Under the pieces are notes generated by a model. The model was not told the DNA's origin. It worked only from the letters and a program-made list of their open reading frames with translations, and ran no database searches. From contig CANQLK010000061.1 of NCBI GenBank assembly GCA_947624665.1, positions 1-9,727 of the forward strand: 9,727 nt of DNA, read 5' to 3'. The position numbers and the translations under genes are program-made. Shown piece by piece: positions 1 through 6,624 of this stretch (its first letter is position 1; each line of letters opens with the position of its first letter). Origin of the DNA: Candidatus Gastranaerophilales bacterium (GTDB lineage: Bacteria > Cyanobacteriota > Vampirovibrionia > Gastranaerophilales > Gastranaerophilaceae).

Positions 1-1305
1 GATGGAAGAAGTTCTGTTGCGGCAAATCCGGACGGATATTATTGGGATGATTATAATGAACCTCATGATAAAAGAGTTATTAACCCGTTGCTCGGATTTG
101 AATACGGAAAAGGTGAAAGAGAGGAAGTTCATGACTCTAAAATTAACGATATAGAGCAGGGAAAAACCTCTTTAGGTCGTCTGGGTTTTAACAGTGAATG
201 GGATTTTAATTATTTTCATTCATTAAAAGATGCTTTATACGGTGTTATCGACATGGATAATTTCGAAAAGGCCTGTTATTGTTCTCAAGAACGAGTTAAA
301 TATGTAATGAGTCATGATGAAATCGGTAATTTTGAAGGTTCAAGATTGTTAGCAAAACTTTTGGTTCCGATGCTGCATTTAAACAATAATATTATATTGG
401 ATTCTCAGGATTTAAACCGTGCAAAATCTTTGGCTCAAATGAAAAATATAAGTGAAGATGATGCAAAATACACTGTATCATTGCAAAAAGCTCAATTTAC
501 CGCTGAAAAGCTTGCAATAATGCTTCAAGAAGGAAAACTGGATAAATATAATACTTCCAATTCAACTTCAAGAGAATGGACAAAAGCTGTTAATAAGGCT
601 TTTGCACATGATATATTGCGCCCGTTGGGAATCAGACCGAATTCTCACATTACGGCAAATAATATTAAAGGAATGTTTAACAGAAGTTTAAACAGAAATA
701 AAATGGCTATTGCAAGAACCTATTCAATCCCCGGACCTAAAATGATATTTCAAGGTGACGAATCTGCAGATTTAACTCCATTCAGATTCTTTAGAGAATT
801 TGATTCGGTTAAAAATGAAGATTATCTTAAAATAGAAAAAGGGTATGAACCAGGGAAGCCTGCTTTAGAAAGCTCTGTTATAGGCAGCTTGAAATATTCG
901 CCGTCAGCAAAAAATACTATGAGAAGATTTAGAAATCTTGTAAGAGATTTAAACGTTATAAATGAAAAAAATTCCGCATTGGTAAAAGGAAGATTAATAC
1001 CCGAAAATACTGTTAAACATCCGTCTTCTCAGGTATTTGCATCTCATGCTGTTGATTTTGAAAATAATAATGAGATATTTTCAATTACTAATTTTGCCCC
1101 ATACAGTTATCCGAGGGATAATGCGGCAGAATATTACATTAAATTTCCTGAAGGGAAATGGGTTGAAATATTAAATACCGATGACAGAAAATATGGCGGA
1201 AGCGGTAAATACACTAATTCTTCCGTTATTCATTCCGAAGGTAATTCAAATATCCCTATAAAGATGGCGGGTGAGTCTACATTATTGTTTAAGAAAATTG
1301 ATTAG
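1..1305 (+). CDS. GH13 alpha-glucan enzyme, branching-enzyme-like (5' end outside window)
   Basis: The reading frame is open from the first base, so the gene starts upstream; 434 C-terminal residues are visible. It looks like a glycoside hydrolase family 13 enzyme, closest to 1,4-alpha-glucan branching enzyme (GlgB), which makes alpha-1,6 branches in glycogen. Visible landmarks in order: 'RLGFNSEWDFNYFH' (nt 178-219), matching the 'GLGF-KW--GWMHD' block of GlgB; 'YVMSHDEIGN' (301-330), conserved region IV with the transition-state-stabilising His-Asp; 'PGPKMIFQGDE' (730-762), the last barrel strand; and a C-terminal beta domain with 'WVEILNTDD' and 'YGGSG' (1159-1206), typical of GlgB C-termini. 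The catalytic nucleophile and the acid Glu lie upstream of the window; the opening residues 'DGRSS' may sit just after the acid Glu. About 136 residues separate HDE from PGPK, far more than in E. coli GlgB. A related amylase or glucanotransferase is possible. The end overlaps the next, opposite gene by 4 nt. Confidence 0.82.
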   Translation, partial: DGRSSVAANPDGYYWDDYNEPHDKRVINPLLGFEYGKGEREEVHDSKINDIEQGKTSLGRLGFNSEWDFNYFHSLKDALYGVIDMDNFEKACYCSQERVKYVMSHDEIGNFEGSRLLAKLLVPMLHLNNNIILDSQDLNRAKSLAQMKNISEDDAKYTVSLQKAQFTAEKLAIMLQEGKLDKYNTSNSTSREWTKAVNKAFAHDILRPLGIRPNSHITANNIKGMFNRSLNRNKMAIARTYSIPGPKMIFQGDESADLTPFRFFREFDSVKNEDYLKIEKGYEPGKPALESSVIGSLKYSPSAKNTMRRFRNLVRDLNVINEKNSALVKGRLIPENTVKHPSSQVFASHAVDFENNNEIFSITNFAPYSYPRDNAAEYYIKFPEGKWVEILNTDDRKYGGSGKYTNSSVIHSEGNSNIPIKMAGESTLLFKKID

Positions 1306-1673
1306 TTTACAAAATCATCATCAACATCAAATTCCGTATTTCCTTTTTTTATATAGAAAGAAATCGGTATTTGCAACTTTTCTCCACAGTAATTTACAGT
1401 CCAGAGTTCTTGCCAGTAGCCTTTTATGTATCTTCCGTTTTTATCTTTTTTTAAATCATAAGGGTAGTGAATTAACTCGGTTGTTTTAATTTTGTAATCG
1501 GAACATGCCGGATATTTTTTTGATAACTTTTTGTATAGATATTTCATAATGTTAAATTGGAGTGTGTCATTACATAATGATTTCCCTTCTACAGGTGTTG
1601 AAAGGTCATAATATGCTTTTGCTTCCGTTATTGTAATTGCGATTATACATAAAATTACAAAAAATTTTTTCAT
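1302..1673 (-). CDS. Small secreted protein of unknown function
   Basis: I do not recognise the family of this 123-residue protein. Residues 1-20 form a clear signal peptide: Met-Lys-Lys, a hydrophobic core, then 'EAKA' with likely signal peptidase I cleavage before Tyr21. There is no lipobox, so the mature protein of about 103 residues should be soluble in the periplasm or outside the cell. It is rich in Lys and aromatic residues, has three cysteines (34, 57, 96) and ends in an acidic tail, 'DVDDDFVN'. The start is supported by a GGAG ribosome site (1680-1683), six bases from ATG, and by a good promoter (1694-1721), which make it a real gene rather than a shadow. It is transcribed alone, divergent from the next gene, and its stop overlaps the stop of the GH13 gene by 4 nt. 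A role near starch or glycogen use is only a guess from position. Confidence 0.75.
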   Translation of the reverse strand: MKKFFVILCIIAITITEAKAYYDLSTPVEGKSLCNDTLQFNIMKYLYKKLSKKYPACSDYKIKTTELIHYPYDLKKDKNGRYIKGYWQELWTVNYCGEKLQIPISFYIKKGNTEFDVDDDFVN

Positions 1674-1693
1674 AAATTACTCCATATTAATAA

Positions 1694-1721
1694 ATTATAA
1701 GAAAATTTTGAAACTTTTCAA
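1694..1721 (-). promoter_or_regulatory. Sigma-70-type promoter of the secreted-protein gene
   Basis: Read on the minus strand there is a -35 box TTGAAA (1716-1721), a 16-base spacer and a perfect -10 box TATAAT (1694-1699). The predicted start near 1687 gives a leader of about 14 bases that still contains the GGAG ribosome site at 1680-1683. Confidence 0.7.
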
Positions 1722-1773
1722 TAAAACAGGCAAAAATTTTTTTAATGAGTTTTTCTCTAAATGGAGTAAAAAC

Positions 1774-1782
1774 AAGAAAGAG
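1774..1782 (+). promoter_or_regulatory. Purine-rich ribosome site favouring the start at 1790
   Basis: The purine stretch AAGAAAGAG lies seven bases before ATG 1790. The alternative in-frame ATG at 1745 has only a T-rich run directly before it. This, and the residues that follow, decide the chosen start of the next gene. Confidence 0.4.
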
Positions 1783-1789
1783 TAAAAAA

Positions 1790-2356
1790 ATGGAAATAAA
1801 TAAAATTTCACCGTCATTTGGCAAAAAAAGCGTAATGAAATGTGTAGTAAAAGATAAAAGAACTGAAAAAAATAATTCTGCAACTTTATATAAGCTTGAC
1901 AGTAATGATTCATCGGATGTCAGAGATGTCTTTTTCAGTAAGAATACTGCTGCAATTGGTAAGGATATTTTACGTGATAACAAAAGCGGTAAATCTAACA
2001 GCGATTATTTTGTATTGTGTAATGATGATAACGGTGAAGTAATTTCTTGTGCGCAAACTCAGCATAGATACAGAATTACTCCTCAACATGAAGGTCAGTA
2101 TACCTTAATTAAATCATTAGGCGAAAACAGAAATTATTCTAATCCTGTAGTACCATTAATCGGTTATATTGTTAAAACGGCTTCCGACAGGTATGATAAA
2201 AATGTTTTTGCCGCATATACATTAGATGAACGCCCTGTGCTTGAAAAAATAAACTTTACTGAAGATAAGCACGGAGAAACTTTTATTCCTTCAGAAAAAT
2301 TTGATTCTGTTTTAAACGGCACTAAAGAACATTTTTCGATAAATTTTGAATGTTAA
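1790..2356 (+). CDS. Protein of unknown function with N-terminal ISPSFG motif
   Basis: From ATG 1790 this is a 188-residue, probably cytoplasmic protein with no signal peptide or membrane segment. I do not recognise it with confidence. It begins 'MEINKISPSFGKK'; short N-terminal tags ending in FG or FKG are, from memory, frequent in Gastranaerophilales proteins, which supports this start over ATG 1745 (15 extra, very basic residues). A disordered, Lys/Asn/Ser-rich part up to about residue 70 is followed by a more ordered half: 'YFVLCNDDNGEVISCAQTQ' (73-91) looks like a beta hairpin, and 'PLIGYIVKTASDRY' (122-135) like a strand and helix before 'VFAAYTLDERPVLEKINF' (139-156). This order faintly recalls a GNAT acetyltransferase, but no acetyl-CoA loop is visible, so I do not call one. 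The gene stands alone on its strand and stops 2 nt before the convergent anmK stop. Confidence 0.65.
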   Translation: MEINKISPSFGKKSVMKCVVKDKRTEKNNSATLYKLDSNDSSDVRDVFFSKNTAAIGKDILRDNKSGKSNSDYFVLCNDDNGEVISCAQTQHRYRITPQHEGQYTLIKSLGENRNYSNPVVPLIGYIVKTASDRYDKNVFAAYTLDERPVLEKINFTEDKHGETFIPSEKFDSVLNGTKEHFSINFEC

Positions 2357-2358
2357 AA

Positions 2359-3486
2359 TTAATATGCTATTTTCCCCATTATAACGGGAGAAATAGCACC
2401 CGTACAAGAAGGAATATTGTTAGGTTGCTTATTTAATGTGTAATAGCCAAGATACGCAAAAGCAATTGCTTCTTTCAGTTTATTCGGAATACCGAAATCT
2501 TCGTGAGTTTTCACTTTGATATCAGGTATTAACTTTTGTATATAATTTATAAGCGTAATATTATAAGCACCGCCACCGCCTATTACGATTTCTTCTATTT
2601 CAGTTTTTGGAAATATAAAATTCTTATATGAATCAGTTATAACTTTTGCTGTTAATGCTGTTATCGTCGATATAACAGAGTATTTATCTTTTGGTGCGGT
2701 ATTAAATATTTTTTCCGCATATTCGTTATTGTACAGTTCTCTGCCCGTAGTTTTCGGAGGAGGAACGGAATAATACGGCTCTTTTAACAGTTCGTTTAAC
2801 CATTTGTTATCTATATTCCCTTTTGCTGCTATTTCTCCGTTTTTGTCATATTTCTCGTTAAACAGTTTGTTTACGAAATAGTCAATAAGCATATTCCCAG
2901 GCCCGTTGTCAAATGCAAACATGCCACAGTCTTTTGATAGTATCGTGACATTTGATATCCCCCCGATATTTTGTATCAGTCTGTTAACGTCGGTTCCAAA
3001 AAGTATTTTATCCGCAAACGATACTAACGGTGCCCCTTGACCGCTTGCTGCCATGTCTTTTGTTCTGAAATCCCCTACTGTTAATATACCTGTCTTATAC
3101 GATATTACTGATATATCTCCTATTTGAAGAGTGCTTCGTGTCCTGATTCCTGCTATATCTTCTTCTTTCGGAATATGACATATCGTCTGCCCGTGTGATG
3201 ATATAAAATCTATATCTTTATTTTTATATCCGCTTAATTCTATCAGAATATTTGCAGCATTCGCAAATAAATCCCCTATTACAAAATTCATTCTGCATAC
3301 TTCTTTAACATCTGCTTCGTTATTCGCCAGATTTAATATTCGCTCTCTTATCTCGGGGGTGTATTCATAAGAGTAATTGTTAATTATTTCAAAACTGTTG
3401 TCTTTATATATTTTAAGCAGGCATGCATCTATAGAATCCGCAGAGGTACCTGACATCATCGATATTATTGTTTTATAGTCTTTCAT
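2359..3486 (-). CDS. anmK: Anhydro-N-acetylmuramic acid kinase
   Basis: AnmK phosphorylates 1,6-anhydro-N-acetylmuramic acid released from peptidoglycan, opening the anhydro ring to give MurNAc-6-phosphate, a cytoplasmic step of wall recycling. The whole family is readable over 375 residues (usual length about 370): 'MSGTSADSID' (11-20, ATP phosphate-binding loop), 'HGQT' (98-101), 'GDFRTKDMAASGQGAPLV' (138-155), 'NIGGISN' (173-179), 'DNGPGNMLID' (193-202; Asp193 matches the catalytic Asp182 of E. coli), 'TGRE' (247-250), 'GGGGAYN' (303-309) and the closing 'PSCTGAISP' (359-367). The classical 'DTGPGN' is here DNGPGN, a mild change. MurQ, which acts next, is not beside it. The ATG has no ribosome site, and a TATAAT box ends only seven bases upstream, which suggests a leaderless mRNA. 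Confidence 0.95.
   Translation of the reverse strand: MKDYKTIISMMSGTSADSIDACLLKIYKDNSFEIINNYSYEYTPEIRERILNLANNEADVKEVCRMNFVIGDLFANAANILIELSGYKNKDIDFISSHGQTICHIPKEEDIAGIRTRSTLQIGDISVISYKTGILTVGDFRTKDMAASGQGAPLVSFADKILFGTDVNRLIQNIGGISNVTILSKDCGMFAFDNGPGNMLIDYFVNKLFNEKYDKNGEIAAKGNIDNKWLNELLKEPYYSVPPPKTTGRELYNNEYAEKIFNTAPKDKYSVISTITALTAKVITDSYKNFIFPKTEIEEIVIGGGGAYNITLINYIQKLIPDIKVKTHEDFGIPNKLKEAIAFAYLGYYTLNKQPNNIPSCTGAISPVIMGKIAY
2365..2398 (-). terminator. Possible terminator hairpin formed by the last anmK codons
   Basis: TGCTATTT (2365-2372) pairs with AAATAGCA (2391-2398), and the stem continues through T-A and CCC/GGG with one bulged base, leaving a loop of about nine bases. Read on the minus strand it is followed by the U-rich TATTAATTTTAA, as in an intrinsic terminator, although the run is interrupted. 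On the plus strand no T-run follows. It lies inside coding sequence. Confidence 0.4.
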
Positions 3487-3493
3487 AATCTAA

Positions 3494-3499
3494 ATTATA
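3494..3499 (-). promoter_or_regulatory. -10 box of anmK, probably giving a leaderless transcript
   Basis: A perfect TATAAT on the minus strand ends seven bases before the anmK ATG, so transcription should start at about the A of the start codon. No convincing -35 box is seen at 16-18 bases, and no Shine-Dalgarno sequence is present. Confidence 0.5.
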
Positions 3500-3556
3500 C
3501 GATTCAAATATAAATAAGAAAAGAAGTTAATAATTTTATTATTTACGGGTTTATTG

Positions 3557-3577
3557 TATAATCTTTATTAATAGGGG
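3557..3577 (+). promoter_or_regulatory. Promoter -10 box and ribosome site of the manC-dxr-aroQ operon
   Basis: TATAAT (3557-3562) lies 21 bases before the manC ATG, preceded by TG. Transcription should begin near 3569. The leader carries AGGGG (3573-3577), six bases before the start codon. The -35 region is AT-rich without a clear consensus. Confidence 0.65.
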
Positions 3578-3583
3578 AATTAT

Positions 3584-5029
3584 ATGAGCATTGTATATTG
3601 TTTAATTATGGCAGGAGGCTCAGGCAGCAGGTTGTGGCCTGTTTCCAGAGAAATGTTTCCTAAACAAATGTTTAAATTGGATAACGGAGATTATACGCTT
3701 TTCCAAAAAACTTTTTTGAATGTCGCAACTTTTATTGATGACAAAAATATTATACCAGTTACAAATATAAAACATGTTTCTTCAATAAAAGAACAGTTAA
3801 AAACATTGCAGGACAAGTTTTGCAGAAAAAGGAGCTATACCGTTTTATCGGAACCCATAGGTAAAAATACCGCACCTTGTATTTCATTAGGCGTTAAGTA
3901 TATTAAAGAAATGAACAATAATAATATAAATTCACCTATTATAATTTGTGTTCCTTCAGACCAAATGATTACAGACCGAATTCAATTCTCAGATATTTTA
4001 TCAAAAGGTATAAAACTTGCTCAAGAAGGTTATATTGTTGCGTTCGGTACTAAAACGGAAAAAATTAATCCTAATTTAGGTTATATGAAAATCAGAAAAA
4101 ATCAAAAAGTTTCTGATATTGAACCGCTGGCTCAAAAGGTTTTTAAATTTCTCGAAAAACCTGATAATAAAGAAAAATTAAAGGAATTAACCGGAAAATT
4201 TTATATGAATTCCGGGATTTACATGTTTTCTGCTTCTACATACTTTGAAGAACTTAAAAAATACTCCCCCGAAATAGATAAATTATTGGAAAATAATATT
4301 GTTACCTCTAATATTCCTTCATTGCCGTTAAATGTGTATGATAAAATGGAAAATATTTCCATAGACTATGCCGTTATGGAAAAAACAAAGAAGCTTGTTT
4401 GTATCCCGTTAAATTCTATATGGAAGGATGTAGGCTCTTGGAAAGTAATATATGATGTTTCAAATAAAGATGAAAACGGAAATTGTTTTATTGGAAATAC
4501 TTTGGATATAGATTCTTCGAATACTTTTGTATATTCAACTTCGAAGCTCACTGCAACAATGGGATTGAAAGATGCATTTGTTGTTGAAACGGAAGATGCG
4601 GTTCTTGTCAGCGACAGTAAAAACATAAATGATATTAAAAAAATATACAAAAAATTAAACGGAAAAAATTCTTCAAAGAAAGTGATACATAAAACAGTAT
4701 ACAGACCTTGGGGATATTATACCGTAATGGAAAACGGAAACGGGTTTCTTACAAAGTGTATCACTGTCAATCCCAAAGCAAAGCTCAGTGTGCAAAAACA
4801 TCATTACAGAAGCGAACATTGGATTATTTTAGAAGGTGATGCTGTTGTCTTAAAAGGTGAAGAACTGATAAATCTTAAATCGGGCGAAAGTATTGATATT
4901 GATGTTGAAGAAATTCATTCATTGCAAAACCCGGGAAATGAACAGCTTGTTGTTTTTGAAATCCAACAGGGTGATATTCTTGATGAAAATGATATAGTCA
5001 GACTGGAAGATATATATGGCAGAGTTTAA
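3584..5029 (+). CDS. manC: Mannose-1-phosphate guanylyltransferase / mannose-6-phosphate isomerase
   Basis: This 481-residue, two-domain enzyme makes GDP-mannose for surface polysaccharides or LPS; the length is normal for the ManC/AlgA (type II PMI-GMP) family. The N-terminal nucleotidyltransferase domain (about 1-290) has the signature 'GGSGSRLWP' (11-19) with 'PKQ' (26-28), which bind GTP, plus 'FYMNSGIYMF' and 'IWKDVGSW' of the sugar-phosphate site. The C-terminal cupin domain (about 365-475) begins 'YRPWG' (373-377) and holds the type II isomerase metal site: Gln404, His406, 'YRSEHW' (408-413) and His445 in 'EEIHSLQNPG'. All expected ligands are present, so both activities (mannose-6-P/fructose-6-P isomerisation and guanylyl transfer) are plausible. 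It opens the operon behind promoter 3557 and has a strong AGGGG site. Its last 14 bases overlap dxr. Confidence 0.94.
   Translation: MSIVYCLIMAGGSGSRLWPVSREMFPKQMFKLDNGDYTLFQKTFLNVATFIDDKNIIPVTNIKHVSSIKEQLKTLQDKFCRKRSYTVLSEPIGKNTAPCISLGVKYIKEMNNNNINSPIIICVPSDQMITDRIQFSDILSKGIKLAQEGYIVAFGTKTEKINPNLGYMKIRKNQKVSDIEPLAQKVFKFLEKPDNKEKLKELTGKFYMNSGIYMFSASTYFEELKKYSPEIDKLLENNIVTSNIPSLPLNVYDKMENISIDYAVMEKTKKLVCIPLNSIWKDVGSWKVIYDVSNKDENGNCFIGNTLDIDSSNTFVYSTSKLTATMGLKDAFVVETEDAVLVSDSKNINDIKKIYKKLNGKNSSKKVIHKTVYRPWGYYTVMENGNGFLTKCITVNPKAKLSVQKHHYRSEHWIILEGDAVVLKGEELINLKSGESIDIDVEEIHSLQNPGNEQLVVFEIQQGDILDENDIVRLEDIYGRV
5005..5009 (+). promoter_or_regulatory. Ribosome site of dxr inside the end of manC
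   Basis: GGAAG six bases before ATG 5016, within the last codons of manC. It fixes the dxr start and implies that dxr is translated from within the manC frame end. Confidence 0.65.
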
Positions 5030-6191
5030 TAAGGTTAAAAGAATAGCGATACTCGGTTCTACAGGTTCAATAGGTACACAGGCGCTTGAAGTTACGGATA
5101 ATATCAAAAACGGGTTTGAAATTGTTGCACTTAGTGCAGGCAGCAATATTGAATTGTTTACAAAACAAATATTAAAATATAATCCAATGTTTGTATCGGT
5201 AAAAAATAAAGAAGATGCTGATAAGCTGCAAAAACAATTTCCTTCTTTGTATGTATTTTACGGTGAAGAAGGATTAAAAAAACTTGCCGAATTGCCTATG
5301 GTTGATTTATTTTTAATTGCAGTGTCGGGGAAAATAGGACTCATACCAACCATAACAGCTATACAAAACAATAAAGACATAGCATTGGCAAATAAAGAAA
5401 CGCTTGTTATGGCAGGCGATATCGTAATGAAATCGGCTAAAGAGCATAATGTTAAAATTCTTCCCGTTGACAGTGAACACAGTGCAATTTTTCAATGTAT
5501 AAATAATGAAAAAAATGTTAAACATTTAATCATTACCGCTTCGGGTGGCCCTTTTAGAAATTCTTCTTATGAAGAAATGAAAAATGCAAACCTTGACGAG
5601 GCATTATCTCATCCCAGATGGAAAATGGGTAAAAAAATTACGGTAGATTCCGCTACTTTAATGAATAAGGGTTTGGAAATTATTGAGGCACACCATTTAT
5701 TCAATTTTAAATATGAAGATATTAAAGTTGTAATCCATCCTCAAAGTTATATGCATAGTGCAGTAGAGTTTGATGACGGAAGCATTATTGCGCAATTGGG
5801 TATTCCAAGTATGCATATTCCGATACAATATGCTCTTACATATCCTCAACGATGTATTGGAATTGAAACAGAAAGTTTTGATTTCATAAAAGCTTCTAAA
5901 TTAGAATTTTATGAGCCTGATTTCGAAAAATTCCCGTCACTGAATTTGGCAATTGAAATGGGGAAAAAGGGCGGAACTTATACTGTATGTTTGAATGCGG
6001 CAAATGAAGAAGCTGTTTTTGCTTTCTTAAATAAAAAAATAGCCTTCCTTGATATTTATAAAATTACAAAATATATGTGTGATAATTATGTTCCCGTTAC
6101 TAATCCTTCTATTCAAGATATCTTGAACGAAGATGAAAAAGTAAGGACGGAAGTAAAAAACATTATTGAAAAGATGAGAGTTTTATTATGA
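5016..6191 (+). CDS. dxr: 1-deoxy-D-xylulose 5-phosphate reductoisomerase
   Basis: Dxr (IspC) converts DXP to 2-C-methyl-D-erythritol 4-phosphate with NADPH, the committed step of the MEP isoprenoid pathway, in the cytoplasm. The 391 residues match the usual length (398 in E. coli). Visible motifs: the nucleotide-binding loop 'GSTGSIG' (14-20), 'LANKETLVMAG' (124-134), metal ligands Asp152 and Glu154 in 'PVDSEHSAIFQ', 'SGGPF' (176-180), the flexible loop with Trp202 in 'SHPRWKMG', then 'VDSATLMNKGLEIIEAHH' (210-227) with the third metal ligand Glu221, and 'VIHPQSYMHSAVEF' (239-252). All key residues are present, so the enzyme should be active. It starts 14 nt before the manC stop with its own GGAAG site and overlaps aroQ by 4 nt (ATGA), so it depends on the manC promoter as far as can be seen. 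Confidence 0.97.
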   Translation: MAEFNKVKRIAILGSTGSIGTQALEVTDNIKNGFEIVALSAGSNIELFTKQILKYNPMFVSVKNKEDADKLQKQFPSLYVFYGEEGLKKLAELPMVDLFLIAVSGKIGLIPTITAIQNNKDIALANKETLVMAGDIVMKSAKEHNVKILPVDSEHSAIFQCINNEKNVKHLIITASGGPFRNSSYEEMKNANLDEALSHPRWKMGKKITVDSATLMNKGLEIIEAHHLFNFKYEDIKVVIHPQSYMHSAVEFDDGSIIAQLGIPSMHIPIQYALTYPQRCIGIETESFDFIKASKLEFYEPDFEKFPSLNLAIEMGKKGGTYTVCLNAANEEAVFAFLNKKIAFLDIYKITKYMCDNYVPVTNPSIQDILNEDEKVRTEVKNIIEKMRVLL

Positions 6192-6622
6192 AAATATTAA
6201 TTTTAAACGGCCCGAATATAAATTTACTCGGAACAAGAGAACCTGATAAGTATGGAAATTTGTCACTAACTGATATAGAAGCTTTTTTAAAAGACGAAGC
6301 CTCTAAATTAGGAGTTTCTGTTGACTTTTACCAATCAAATATTGAAGGTGAATTAATAAATAAAATTCAGGAAGCAAAGTCAGTTTATGACGGAATTGTC
6401 ATGAACCCCGCAGGATATACTCATACAAGTGTTGCTATAAGAGATGCTATCCTCGCCGTTCAAATACCTACTGTTGAAGTTCATATTTCAAATATACACA
6501 AAAGAGAAGAATTCAGAAAAACATCACTAACTGCGCCTGCCTGCATAGGACAGATAACGGGATTTGGTACTGACAGCTACAAATTAGGACTTATAGCTGT
6601 TTGTGATTATTTAAAAAAATAA
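6188..6622 (+). CDS. aroQ: 3-dehydroquinate dehydratase, type II
   Basis: AroQ removes water from 3-dehydroquinate to give 3-dehydroshikimate, the third step of the shikimate pathway to aromatic amino acids; type II enzymes form cytoplasmic dodecamers. The 144-residue protein has the full family pattern: 'LNGPNINLLGTREP' (6-19), catalytic Tyr22 in 'KYG', 'NPAGYTHTSVAIRDA' (73-87), catalytic His99 in 'EVHISN' and Arg110 at the end of 'REEFR'. Its ATG overlaps the dxr stop as ATGA, a sign of translational coupling, with only a weak GAG upstream. It is the last gene of the manC-dxr-aroQ operon and stops 2 nt before the stop of the convergent glycosidase gene. No other shikimate genes are present in the window. 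Confidence 0.96.
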   Translation: MKILILNGPNINLLGTREPDKYGNLSLTDIEAFLKDEASKLGVSVDFYQSNIEGELINKIQEAKSVYDGIVMNPAGYTHTSVAIRDAILAVQIPTVEVHISNIHKREEFRKTSLTAPACIGQITGFGTDSYKLGLIAVCDYLKK

Positions 6623-6624
6623 TT

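Noticed and set aside
1271..1489. Plus-strand open frame of 72 codons
   Set aside because: It lies opposite the secreted-protein gene, which has a promoter, ribosome site and signal peptide; the predicted sequence shows no domain.
1745..1789. Longer version of the 1790-2356 gene starting at ATG 1745
   Set aside because: Poor ribosome site, and the 15 added residues are a basic, unstructured lead-in. The start at 1790 has a better purine site and begins with a plausible N-terminus. The longer form cannot be fully excluded.
1687..1983. Minus-strand open frames of 98 and 72 codons across the start of the 1790-2356 gene
   Set aside because: Phe/Leu-rich shadows of an A-rich coding strand, and they would cover the divergent promoter region.
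3528..3541. Palindrome TAATAA-TT-TTATTA before manC
   Set aside because: Made only of A and T in a very AT-rich spacer, so chance is a sufficient explanation.
4366..4650. Minus-strand open frame inside manC
   Set aside because: Shadow of a strongly supported gene; no start signal or domain.
4919..5525. Minus-strand open frames opposite the manC end and dxr
   Set aside because: Shadows of well-supported enzymes, with no recognisable protein features.
6606..6623. Hairpin ATTATTT-AAAA-AAATAAT followed by TTTATTT at the end of aroQ, as a terminator
   Set aside because: The stem is A/T only and overlaps the stop codon, so it is too weak to call an intrinsic terminator.
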